From Gluconobacter vitians (GTDB lineage Bacteria > Pseudomonadota > Alphaproteobacteria > Acetobacterales > Acetobacteraceae), in assembly GCF_015244565.1 (NCBI RefSeq), contig NZ_JABCQG010000001.1:278228-342227 (forward strand): a DNA stretch of 64,000 nucleotides. The letters are read 5' to 3'. Positions within the stretch are counted from its first letter, which is position 1, and each line of letters begins with the position of its first letter. The position numbers and the translations under genes are program-made. Positions 51,310 to 59,704 of this stretch are shown one piece after another. The notes beneath the pieces are model-generated. The model was not told the origin of the DNA and did no database searches. It saw only the letters and a list, made by a program, of their open reading frames with translations.

Positions 51310-51945
51310 TCAGGAAGCCTTTGCGACTGCTTTGGCAAAATCATCATAACTGCCCACCACGTCTGGTGCGGCAACATCATTGATACGGAAATATGGCGTG
51401 CCCTGGATCTGGAGGAAAGCGCCATCATGATCCTGTTTGTCGATGATGGCCTCACGCAGGGCATTGTCGGCATTGATCCGGTCGAACTCTGCGGCATTGA
51501 TGCCGAACAGGGCCGCACGCTTTTTCAGCTCCGCGACAGGGTCAATGTTCTGTGCGAAAGCCCACTGGTCCTGATGGTCGAGCAGATCTGTCACGAACGG
51601 TTCGTACCGGTCGGCGGGCAGGGAGCGCGACACCATGGACGCCAGCAGGGCGACCTGATCGAGCGGGAAGTCATGGAAGCGGTAGCGGATCTTTCCCGTA
51701 TCGATCAGGTTTTTGCGGATCTGCGGGAAGACCTCCTGTGCGAAATGGGCACAGTGCGAGCAGGTCAGCGAGAACCATTCATCCACCATGACCTTGGCAT
51801 CCGGCGAACCGATGACCCGTGGTCCCATGCGTGGATCGCTGGCCGGAAGATCCTCGGCACGCAGGGATGGCACCGAGGCCGTGGCCACGAGAGCAGCACC
51901 AGTCACGAGAAAGGCGCGGCGTCCGGAAAGCAGGGGGGCAGACAT
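51310..51945 (-). CDS. DsbA-family thioredoxin (first of a tandem pair)
   Basis: 211 residues from the ATG at 51945 (MSAPLLSGRRAFLVTG, twin-Arg-like signal, cleavage after SLRA); longer in-frame readings run into corC. Active site Cys62-Ser-His-Cys65 (FSLTCSHCAHF), cis-Pro IQGTPYFRIN. It shares the whole layout with the following gene, including DTGKIRYRFHDF and DRYEPF/DRYVPF, so the pair is a tandem duplication. Confidence 0.9.
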   Translation of the reverse strand: MSAPLLSGRRAFLVTGAALVATASVPSLRAEDLPASDPRMGPRVIGSPDAKVMVDEWFSLTCSHCAHFAQEVFPQIRKNLIDTGKIRYRFHDFPLDQVALLASMVSRSLPADRYEPFVTDLLDHQDQWAFAQNIDPVAELKKRAALFGINAAEFDRINADNALREAIIDKQDHDGAFLQIQGTPYFRINDVAAPDVVGSYDDFAKAVAKAS

Positions 51946-52000
51946 GGGCGGGGCTCCGCTGGAAACGATATGGTACTCGAACGATGAACGGGGGGCTCCG

Positions 52001-52948
52001 TCAAGAGCCCCGGTCATCTTCCTGCGTCTTGAGGGTGGGAAGCGGCTTGTTTTCCCAGCCATCCGGCACCCGCATGCGCAGGGAACGGATATGCCGCGCA
52101 TCCGCATCCAGCACCCGGAACTCCAGACCGCTCTCATGGGTCAGCACTTCATCCTTGGCCGGGACATGCTCGGCCAGACGGAAGACCAGACCGCCGACCG
52201 TCTCGATCTCGGCCTCACGTTCGGCATCGGTCAGGACAGCACCGAGGCGCTCCTCAAGCTGCCGGACCGGGAGACGGGCATCGATATCGAACGAACCATC
52301 CGGGCGCTCCACCCACATGGTCGTGACCGGATCGTCATGCTCGTCGGAAATATCGCCCACGATGGTTTCGATCAGGTCCTCGATCGTCACGAGCCCGTCG
52401 ATGCTGCCATATTCGTCGATGACGAGGGCCATGTGCATCTGACGCTGACGCATCTGCAGCAGCAGGTCCAGCACCGGGATGGTCGGGGCAATCATCAGCG
52501 GCTGACGCAGGAGCGGCCGGATGTCGAAGGCCTCCGGATCGCCGACATAGGCGATCAGGTCCTTCACATGGATCATGCCTGCGATGTCGTCGAGCTGGTC
52601 GCGATAGACGGGAAGGCGGGAATGGTTTTCCCGGCGCATCAGGTCCAGCGCTTCCTGGAATGGCAGGGCCTCGGGCATCGCGATGATGTCTGCCCGCGGG
52701 ATCATGACGTCATCCGCCGTGATGTCGCGCAGACGCAGCACGTTCATGATGAGCGCGCGTTCCTGCCGGTCCAGTTCGGGTTCGTCGCTCGCTTCCTCAG
52801 CCGGCTGTCCGGCTTCCTGCACAAGGGTGGCGATGGACTCGCGAAGGCCCTGATCGCGGCTGCGGCGGTTGAAAAGTCCGAAAAGGCCGCGTGAGGGACG
52901 GCTCTTGCCCGACTCTTCAGACAGGCGGTCGTTTAATTCGTCACTCAT
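52001..52948 (-). CDS. corC: CorC/HlyC family CBS-domain protein
   Basis: 315 residues from the ATG at 52948. No membrane segments. Residues 70-90 hold the entry block LIMNVLRLRDITADDVMIPRADI. Two CBS repeats follow (RLPVYRDQLDDIAGMIHVKDLIAYVG and MALVIDEYGSIDGLVTIEDLIETIVGDISDEHD), then a C-terminal CorC_HlyC transporter-associated domain. Linked to Mg/Co resistance and envelope functions in other species. It overlaps ybeY by four bases, the usual phoH-ybeY-corC order. Confidence 0.92.
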   Translation of the reverse strand: MSDELNDRLSEESGKSRPSRGLFGLFNRRSRDQGLRESIATLVQEAGQPAEEASDEPELDRQERALIMNVLRLRDITADDVMIPRADIIAMPEALPFQEALDLMRRENHSRLPVYRDQLDDIAGMIHVKDLIAYVGDPEAFDIRPLLRQPLMIAPTIPVLDLLLQMRQRQMHMALVIDEYGSIDGLVTIEDLIETIVGDISDEHDDPVTTMWVERPDGSFDIDARLPVRQLEERLGAVLTDAEREAEIETVGGLVFRLAEHVPAKDEVLTHESGLEFRVLDADARHIRSLRMRVPDGWENKPLPTLKTQEDDRGS

Positions 52949-53451
52949 ATCCGGACACTCCCGGCCTGCTGCCAGTTTCCCTGGCGCCACGGGTCCCCGA
53001 AACCAAGGGACCGCAGGGTGCGGGTCTCAATTCCTTCCATTTCCCGGGCCTCGCCGGGATGGTGATGGTCGTAACCGGCAAGATGCAGCGCGCCATGCAC
53101 CACAAGATGCGACAGATGCGCCCGCAGCGAGCGTCTTGCTGCCGTGGCTTCACGGCGCACGGTCTCGTAACCCAGCACAATGTCCCCGCCATGCACGGAT
53201 GACACAGGCTCGAACGTCAGCACGTTCGTGGGCTTGTTCTTGTTTCGAAAGCGCGCATTGAGGCGCTTGACGATCCGGTCTGTCGCCAGAAGGATCGAAG
53301 GAGCCGGGGACTGCGTGAAGTCGGGTCCACCCTGACGGGCGACCGCGACGAGGGCGCGCCGGATTGCACGCTCTGTCCCCGGAACCGAGGCGCGCCAGCG
53401 GGCGTCCTCGATGATGATGTCAGTACCGGCGTGTCGACTTGGAGGTTCCAT
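52945..53451 (-). CDS. ybeY: Endoribonuclease YbeY (16S rRNA maturation)
   Basis: 168 residues from the ATG at 53451. Zinc motif HGALHLAGYDHHHPGEA near residue 133 (H-x3-H-x5-H) and the central block LNARFRNKNKPTNVLTFE are diagnostic. Needed for 16S 3'-end processing and ribosome quality control. Its start lies inside the end of phoH (32-base overlap), so translation is probably coupled. Confidence 0.95.
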   Translation of the reverse strand: MEPPSRHAGTDIIIEDARWRASVPGTERAIRRALVAVARQGGPDFTQSPAPSILLATDRIVKRLNARFRNKNKPTNVLTFEPVSSVHGGDIVLGYETVRREATAARRSLRAHLSHLVVHGALHLAGYDHHHPGEAREMEGIETRTLRSLGFGDPWRQGNWQQAGSVRI

Positions 53452-54601
53452 TGTTTTCCCGGCGCAGCCTGTTCCGGAACACATCCCGGGACGCTGGCGC
53501 TTTCTGTTCATAGGCATCGACGATACGGGCAACCAGCGAATGGCGCACCACATCTTCGGAAGAAAAGCGCGTGATGCCGATTCCCTTGATGCCTTCGAGG
53601 GTCTCGACCGCTTCACGCAGACCGGATGATACACCATTCGGCAGATCGATCTGACTCAGATCGCCCGTAATGGCCATGCGTGTGCCTTCGCCCATGCGGG
53701 TAAGGAACATCTTCATCTGGGCTGCGGTCGTATTCTGGGCTTCATCCAGAATGACGTAGGAATGAGCCAGAGTCCGACCGCGCATGAAGGCGAGCGGCGC
53801 CACTTCGATCTCACCCGTCCCCATGCGGCGTACCACCTGATCGCCCGGCATCATGTCATGCAGGGCGTCGTACAGAGGGCGCAGATAGGGGTCGATCTTT
53901 TCGCGCATGTCGCCGGGCAGGAAGCCCAAGCGCTCACCGGCTTCGACGGCCGGGCGCGAGAGAATGATCCGGTCCACCTGCCCGGCGAGCAGCATGCCCA
54001 CGGCCTGCGCCACGGCCAGATAGGTCTTGCCCGTACCGGCCGGGCCAATGCCGAAGACCATGTCGGTATTGGCCAGCATTTCCATATAGGCGGCCTGACC
54101 ATGCGAGCGGGGTGCGATGACGCCGCGCTTGGTCTTGATGGCGGGCAGATCCCCGAATGCCGTGGCGGGCGCATTATGCGGCTTGCCATGGCCCTTTTCC
54201 GGACGCCGGTGGCTGTTATTGCCACGCGGGCGTTCGTCGGGAACAGGGCGAGCCTGCCTCGTGTCAACCGGTCGTTCCGGGCGGCTTGGCAGGGCCGTCA
54301 GGCGGATCACGCCATCGACCTGCGAGGCATCGATCGTGCCGCCCTGTTCGAGCTGGTTGTATAGCGCGATGATGGCCGCCTGTGCGCGGCCGACCGTTTC
54401 CGTCTCCCCGGATATGGCGATCTTGTTGCCACGACAGGACAGCTTGACGTCGAATCCTTCCTCAAGCCGGACGAGATGCCGGTCATGATCCCCCAGCAGG
54501 CGCTGGAGCAGGATGTTGTCATTGAAGCGAAGGGCAACGGTGCGGTTGCCTTCGGAGCCAGTGCTGGTGGCGGCGGGACGGGTCGGGTGCGTTGTCAGCA
54601 A
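53420..54601 (-). CDS. ybeZ: PhoH-like ATPase (YbeZ)
   Basis: 393 residues. The N-terminal KH-like segment (residues 20-100) includes [25 protein letters not shown] basic Arg/His/Pro-rich linker (105-150) precedes the ATPase core. Walker [18 protein letters not shown] is near residue 184 and Walker [13 protein letters not shown] near 285, with [10 protein letters not shown] following. It works with YbeY in RNA metabolism. It overlaps miaB by seven bases. Confidence 0.93.
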   Translation of the reverse strand: MLTTHPTRPAATSTGSEGNRTVALRFNDNILLQRLLGDHDRHLVRLEEGFDVKLSCRGNKIAISGETETVGRAQAAIIALYNQLEQGGTIDASQVDGVIRLTALPSRPERPVDTRQARPVPDERPRGNNSHRRPEKGHGKPHNAPATAFGDLPAIKTKRGVIAPRSHGQAAYMEMLANTDMVFGIGPAGTGKTYLAVAQAVGMLLAGQVDRIILSRPAVEAGERLGFLPGDMREKIDPYLRPLYDALHDMMPGDQVVRRMGTGEIEVAPLAFMRGRTLAHSYVILDEAQNTTAAQMKMFLTRMGEGTRMAITGDLSQIDLPNGVSSGLREAVETLEGIKGIGITRFSSEDVVRHSLVARIVDAYEQKAPASRDVFRNRLRRENNGTSKSTRRY

Positions 54602-56019
54602 GCGGAGGCTGTCTCCCGGATCATGGTGCCGCCCAGGGAGTTGGTGCGGCGCGTGGTGATGGCGACCTTGACGGTGGACCCGATCAGATGATCCGGCCCG
54701 TCGAAATGAACGGGTTGTAGATAGGGGGAACGCCCGGCGATCTGCCCGGGCTTGCGGCCCCGGTTCGTCACCAGGATTTCCTGCACCGTTCCGACCATGT
54801 CGGCATTGAAGGCGTCCTGCTGCTCGCGCAGAAGCGCCTGTAGTTCGGCCAGACGGCGATCCTTCACGTCCTCGGGCACCTGCATCGGCTGGCCGGCAGC
54901 CGGTGTGCCGGGACGGGGGGAATATTTGAAGCTGTAGGCCATGGCGAAACCGATATCGCGCACGAGTTGCATGGTCGCTTCGAAATCCTCTTCCGTCTCG
55001 CCGGGATGGCCGACGATGAAATCGGAAGACAGGGCCAGATCGGGACGGGCCTCGCGCAGCTTGCGGACGCTCTCGCGGTATTCGTCCGCCGTATGGCCGC
55101 GGTTCATGGCCTTGAGGATCCGGTCCGAGCCGCTCTGCACGGGCAGATGCAGGAACGGCATGAGCGCCGGATTGTCCCGGTGGGCGTCGATCAGGCTCTG
55201 GTCCACGTCGCGGGGATGGGACGTCATGTAGCGGATGCGGCCCAGACCGGGGATCTGCGCGAGCTGTTCGACCAGCCCGGCCAGAGTCTCACTGCCACCC
55301 TTGCCATCATCGCCATGATAGGCGTTGACGTTCTGCCCGAGCAGCGTGATCTCGCGCACGCCGCTTTCGGCCATCCGGCGGGCCTCGGCAAGAACCGAAG
55401 CGACCGGGCGGCTTGTTTCCGCGCCACGGGTATAGGGCACCACGCAGAACGAACAGAACTTGTCGCAGCCTTCCTGAATGGTGAGGAACGCCGTGAGATT
55501 GCCCTGCGTCTGGGGGGCGGCATCCGTGGGCAGGAAATCGAACTTCTGCTCGACCGGAAAATCCGTCTCGATCACCGCTCCACCCGCACGGGCGGCACGG
55601 GCCACCATTTCAGGCAGCTTGTGATAGGTCTGCGGCCCGAGCACCAGATCCACATAAGGCGCGCGGGAGAGGATGACTTCACCCTCAGCCTGCGCCACGC
55701 AGCCGGCGACGGCGATGATGGTGCGGTCAGCCCCATTGCTCATCCGCTCGTCACGGATCTTGCGCAGGCGTCCGAGTTCGGAAAAGACCTTTTCAGTCGC
55801 CCGTTCGCGGATATGACAGGTGTTGAGAATGACCATGTCCGCGTCTTCGGGCCGCTCGACCGGTCCATAACCCAGCGGGCGCAGGACGTCGGCCATGCGC
55901 GCGCTGTCATACACGTTCATCTGGCAGCCCCATGTAATGACATGGAGGCCTCGTGGAGCATGTCCGGTGGGCGCGGTGTCGGAAGAGGCAGGCACGGCTG
56001 GGGAAGTCGGGGCAGTCAA
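54595..56019 (-). CDS. miaB: tRNA-2-methylthio-N6-dimethylallyladenosine synthase
   Basis: 474 residues starting at TTG; the next ATG is inside the first cluster motif, so it cannot be the start. N-terminal UPF0004 domain cysteines are in [23 protein letters not shown] and [10 protein letters not shown]. The radical-[14 protein letters not shown] is near residue 180. A C-terminal TRAM domain ends the protein. Adds the methylthio group to A37 of tRNAs reading UNN codons. First gene of a long minus-strand run. Confidence 0.96.
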   Translation of the reverse strand: MTAPTSPAVPASSDTAPTGHAPRGLHVITWGCQMNVYDSARMADVLRPLGYGPVERPEDADMVILNTCHIRERATEKVFSELGRLRKIRDERMSNGADRTIIAVAGCVAQAEGEVILSRAPYVDLVLGPQTYHKLPEMVARAARAGGAVIETDFPVEQKFDFLPTDAAPQTQGNLTAFLTIQEGCDKFCSFCVVPYTRGAETSRPVASVLAEARRMAESGVREITLLGQNVNAYHGDDGKGGSETLAGLVEQLAQIPGLGRIRYMTSHPRDVDQSLIDAHRDNPALMPFLHLPVQSGSDRILKAMNRGHTADEYRESVRKLREARPDLALSSDFIVGHPGETEEDFEATMQLVRDIGFAMAYSFKYSPRPGTPAAGQPMQVPEDVKDRRLAELQALLREQQDAFNADMVGTVQEILVTNRGRKPGQIAGRSPYLQPVHFDGPDHLIGSTVKVAITTRRTNSLGGTMIRETASAC

Positions 56020-56244
56020 GGTCTCGGTCCGGGAATGGCAGAATCAGGCACACACATCGGGGCAGATATCCACGGGGTCAAGCCTGTTCCGGAGAACGGC
56101 GAACCGAATGTGACGGGCCGACGGATTGTCAGACGGGCCTGAATGGGTATCACCACCTCCGGACACGCAGGCTGGATTACCGCCGTGTCATGATCCGAAG
56201 GTGGCGCGTGGGCAGGCTTCAAGTCAAGACAAACATGATGACAG

Positions 56245-56277
56245 GGCCCGGTTTCGCGCAGATTTCAGGACCGGGCC
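56245..56277. terminator. Hairpin with plsC-like stop codon in its loop
   Basis: GGCCCGGT (56245-56252) and ACCGGGCC (56270-56277) form a perfect 8-bp stem. The 17-base loop contains the stop of the acyltransferase gene (56265-56267). No U-tract. The remaining bases up to miaB (56020-56244) hold no gene that I can support and probably carry the miaB promoter. Confidence 0.5.
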
Positions 56278-57221
56278 GTGTCTGTCTGGCCGCGCCGCAG
56301 TTCCGCCGCGCCGTCATTGACGACCTTGAACGTGGCGCGCGCGAGTTCCTTGCGGGAGCGGTAATCCTCGGGATTGATGGGATCATGCAGCATCAGCGAG
56401 GCGCCCATCGAGCGCCATTGCCCGAACGACCAGAGATGGGGGGCAAGGTCCATGTCCCCGTACCATGAAAAGACATTCCGCCGGCTGCGCCCGACCGGCA
56501 GGCCTTCAAGACGGTCATAGACCACCGAGACGGGCTGGATCAGGACCGGAGGAGCTTTCGGAAGCCCGGCCTGTTCCAGCCGGCCGGGTTTTGCGACGGC
56601 AAAAAACGATGACAGGAACGGAAGGACCCTAGAGCCGTCGGAGGATGTGCCTTCCGGGAACAGGACGATGTCGTCGCCGTCCCACAGGCGCGCCGCCATG
56701 TCCTGCAGTTCGCGGCCGGTGTCCTGACGGTTGCGGCTGACGAAAATCGTCCGACCCAGTCGCGAGGCCGTGCCGATGAGAGGCCATTTCCCGACTTCGC
56801 CCTTGGCGACGAACACGCCGGGCAAGGCGCTGCCGATGATGATGATGTCGAGCCAGGAGCAGTGATTGGCGACGAACACGACCGGGCGCTGCCCGCTGCG
56901 GACATCCTTGGCACTCCGCACGCCGCCTGCGCTCTTGCCGATGACGGTGGTCCTGATTCCCATGATCAGGCACACGCCCTTCCAGAGCAGCTGTGGCATC
57001 AGGATCTTCAGGCGTCCGGGAAGACGGATGAGGATGGCCTGTATGCAGCACACCCAGAATGCCCAGATCAGGACAAGCGACAGCCGCCTGATGCAGCGCA
57101 GACGGCTGTACAGCGAGGACGACGTTGTCGGCTGGAAAGCCGGGAAATCGGCATTTCCATCCAGGACGGGGCGATTGTGACCGCGCCGGCCGTTTGGTGT
57201 CTTGGCATCACGATGGGACAT
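56265..57221 (-). CDS. PlsC-type 1-acyl-glycerol-3-phosphate acyltransferase
   Basis: 318 residues from the ATG at 57221 (MSHRDAKTPNG); a longer reading upstream has no support. One N-terminal membrane helix (LSLVLIWAFWVCCIQAILI, about residues 46-64). Catalytic NHCSWLD (H-x4-D) lies near residue 120, FVSRNRQDTGRE near 165, and FPEGTSSDGSRVLPF near 193. This is the PlsC superfamily; it could make phosphatidic acid or acylate another lipid. It diverges from tamA. Confidence 0.87.
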   Translation of the reverse strand: MSHRDAKTPNGRRGHNRPVLDGNADFPAFQPTTSSSLYSRLRCIRRLSLVLIWAFWVCCIQAILIRLPGRLKILMPQLLWKGVCLIMGIRTTVIGKSAGGVRSAKDVRSGQRPVVFVANHCSWLDIIIIGSALPGVFVAKGEVGKWPLIGTASRLGRTIFVSRNRQDTGRELQDMAARLWDGDDIVLFPEGTSSDGSRVLPFLSSFFAVAKPGRLEQAGLPKAPPVLIQPVSVVYDRLEGLPVGRSRRNVFSWYGDMDLAPHLWSFGQWRSMGASLMLHDPINPEDYRSRKELARATFKVVNDGAAELRRGQTDTARS

Positions 57222-57252
57222 GGGTGCTGAGTGATACGGTTTTCGCGGGGAC

Positions 57253-57272
57253 GACACAATCTTGTTTGTGTC
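57253..57272. promoter_or_regulatory. 20-bp dyad in plsC-tamA divergent region
   Basis: GACACAA (57253-57259) and TTGTGTC (57266-57272) are perfect 7-base inverted repeats six bases apart, 31 bases upstream of the acyltransferase start. This could be an operator. A TTGACA hexamer at 57378-57383 could be the -35 box for tamA, but no good -10 box follows (TTCCTC). Confidence 0.35.
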
Positions 57273-57457
57273 CGCTCGCCGGCTGGAAAGCGTTTTCGCT
57301 GCCGTGCCAGAATAAGGCGGCGATATGGCAAAGGGGTCTGACAGGGCATTTTCCGGACCGCACCTGTCCGGGAGGACTTGACAGGAAAGGCCGTGCAAGG
57401 TTCCTCGAACGGTAGCAGTCCTGTCGTTCGGTCTGCGCTCTCGTGTCCGGCTCTGAC

Positions 57458-59704
57458 ATGGCCGGAAGTGCCCTCAAGACGATTCCAGGACGCACGGTGA
57501 AATCAGGCCGCCGCCCCGTTTCCTTTTCTGTTTCTTTTGCCTCGATGTCCTGCGCGCTGGGCATCGTGACTGTGTTCTGCGTGCCACATCCGGCCGAGGC
57601 AAAGGCTTCGAAACCGGCGGCAAACGCAAAGCCGGTCACGGATGGCACGACCGATCCCGCCATTCCCTATGTCGTCACGCTGACGCCCACGAAACAGGCC
57701 GATCTGGATGCCGCGATCAGCGCCTCCTCCCAGCTCAAATCGCTGCAGACGTCCCATACCGTCGGAGCCTATGCCCTCGCCGGGCGCATCCGCAGCGATT
57801 ACGACCGCGTCACCGGTGCGCTTGAATCGCAGGGATATTATGCGGGGTCTGTGAAGATCAGCGTCAAGGCAGGCGCACGGACCGTGGATGGCAAGGATCC
57901 GTCCCTGCCGGATATCCTTAAGGCGCTGGATAAAAAGCAGAAGGTCGCCATTACGGTTTCGGCCACGACCGGACCGCGATTCAGTCTTGGCGCTGTGGCG
58001 CTGACCACACCGCCGCAGGAAGCGCCCGCCGCATCCGTTGCAGCACCCGCTCCGACGACACCCACGGTATCCGCCATGTCGCAGCCCGCGCCGAAAGCGG
58101 CCGCCGCAAAAACATCCGCCACGAAAACGCCTGCCAGTGGAACTCCGGACCAGAAAACCGCGTCCCCGGCACCTGCGACCACAACAGTTGCCGCGACCTC
58201 CGAGCAGGCCATCGCCCAGGCGCAACCCGTCACGCTCCTGCCCGAGGAACGCAAGGCGTTCGGTCTGACATCCGGGCAGCCTGCAGTGGCGGCCGATGTA
58301 CTGGCGGCGCAGAACAGCCTGCTCAACCAGCTTCAGGAAGAAGGTTATGCCACCGCAAGCGTGTCTACGCCGCTGGCCTATCTGAAGCCCCAGACGCATA
58401 CGCTGGATGTCGTGTTCAGGGTCAATCGTGGCCCGAAGGTCGTAATCGGTCCGGTTGGCCTGACGGGACTGAAACAGACCAACCAGCGCTATCTCATGAA
58501 CCGGCTGGAGCTCAGGGAAGGCGAATTGTACCGCCCGTCACGGATTGAGGCCGCCCGTCAGGATCTGGCAAGCACGGGCGTGTTCGCCTCCGTCCAGGTC
58601 CGGAACGTGCCGCCGATCATCACGCTCCCCCCGAACAAGACCCTCATGCCTGGTATCCTTCAGGCCATGCCGATCGAGTTCAGTTTCAAGGAAGCCAAGC
58701 GGCGCACCCTGTCTGCCGAAATCGGATATTCGACCGATCTGGGCGGGCGCGTTGGTGTAAGCTGGACGCATCACAACCTGCTGGGCAATGCCGAACAGCT
58801 GCGCCTGACGGCCCTGATCACCGGCCTTGGCGGTTCCGCCCAGCAGGGCTTGGGCTATGACGTCTATGCGGATTTCATGAAGCCGGACTTCCTGTCCAAG
58901 GGGCAGAACCTGAGCGTGCGTCTCGAAGGCATCCGCCAGCTTCTCTATTCCTATCACCAGACCGCCATCATCGGCCGCGCGGGGCTGAGCCGCCATGTCG
59001 GAAAATACTGGAACGTCTCGGGCGGCGTGATGGGGGAGCAGGAACAGATCCAGCAGTTTGGTGACACGCGGAGCTATTTCATCATAGCCGCCCCGCTGAA
59101 CGCGACATTCGACAACACCCAACTCTCCAACCCGATCGATCCGGCGACGCATGGCGTGCGCGCTTCGCTTTCGGTGACGCCCTCGGAATCGCTGGAAAGC
59201 GGGTCATCGTTCTTCACGCTGCTGTCGGCGCAGGTCTCAACCTATTTCGATCTGAAACATCTCGGCATCTCCCGTCCCGGACGCAGCGTGATCGCCGTGC
59301 GCGGGATCGTAGGCTCGGTGCAGGGCGCATCCACCTATCAGATCCCGCCCGATCAGCGACTCTATGCCGGTGGCCCGGCCACGGTGCGCGGGTTCCGCTA
59401 TCAGGGTGTCGGACCGCAATATGGCAAATCCAAATACGGTATCGGTGGCACGTCCATGGATGCGGGCAGTGTCGAGTTCCGCCAGCGCCTGCCCATGAAT
59501 CTGGGTTTTGCCGGGTTCGTGGATGCCGGTCAGGTGGGCACGGGGTCACGGCCGGGGCAGGGCACGCTGCGGGTCGGCTATGGTGGTGGCGTGCGCTATT
59601 TTACGCCCATCGGGCCGATCCGAGTAGATGTGGCGTTGCCGATGAACCGTCCGGCTTACGGCGATAAATGGGAACTGTATTTCGGCCTCGGGGAGACGTT
59701 CTGA
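57458..59704 (+). CDS. tamA: TamA-like outer membrane translocation protein
   Basis: 748 residues from the ATG at 57458; a GTG at 57443 is an alternative. N-terminal export signal (about residues 15-50). POTRA domains are before and after a low-complexity Pro/Ala/Thr insertion (about residues 182-262). A BamA/Omp85-type barrel follows, with the family's DQRLYAGGPATVRGFRYQ, DAGSVEFRQRLPMNLGFAGFVDAGQV, GYGGGVRYFTPIGPIRVDVALPM, and a C-terminal aromatic YFGLGETF. It pairs with TamB, which starts at its stop codon. Confidence 0.9.
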   Translation: MAGSALKTIPGRTVKSGRRPVSFSVSFASMSCALGIVTVFCVPHPAEAKASKPAANAKPVTDGTTDPAIPYVVTLTPTKQADLDAAISASSQLKSLQTSHTVGAYALAGRIRSDYDRVTGALESQGYYAGSVKISVKAGARTVDGKDPSLPDILKALDKKQKVAITVSATTGPRFSLGAVALTTPPQEAPAASVAAPAPTTPTVSAMSQPAPKAAAAKTSATKTPASGTPDQKTASPAPATTTVAATSEQAIAQAQPVTLLPEERKAFGLTSGQPAVAADVLAAQNSLLNQLQEEGYATASVSTPLAYLKPQTHTLDVVFRVNRGPKVVIGPVGLTGLKQTNQRYLMNRLELREGELYRPSRIEAARQDLASTGVFASVQVRNVPPIITLPPNKTLMPGILQAMPIEFSFKEAKRRTLSAEIGYSTDLGGRVGVSWTHHNLLGNAEQLRLTALITGLGGSAQQGLGYDVYADFMKPDFLSKGQNLSVRLEGIRQLLYSYHQTAIIGRAGLSRHVGKYWNVSGGVMGEQEQIQQFGDTRSYFIIAAPLNATFDNTQLSNPIDPATHGVRASLSVTPSESLESGSSFFTLLSAQVSTYFDLKHLGISRPGRSVIAVRGIVGSVQGASTYQIPPDQRLYAGGPATVRGFRYQGVGPQYGKSKYGIGGTSMDAGSVEFRQRLPMNLGFAGFVDAGQVGTGSRPGQGTLRVGYGGGVRYFTPIGPIRVDVALPMNRPAYGDKWELYFGLGETF

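Noticed and set aside
50404..52894. Plus-strand frames of 527 and 393 residues opposite smc/dsbA and dsbA/corC
   Set aside because: They are complements of strongly supported minus-strand genes with catalytic motifs.
56016..56222. 68-codon minus-strand frame between miaB and the plsC-like gene
   Set aside because: Pro-rich, no ribosome site, overlaps the miaB start; most likely promoter/leader DNA.
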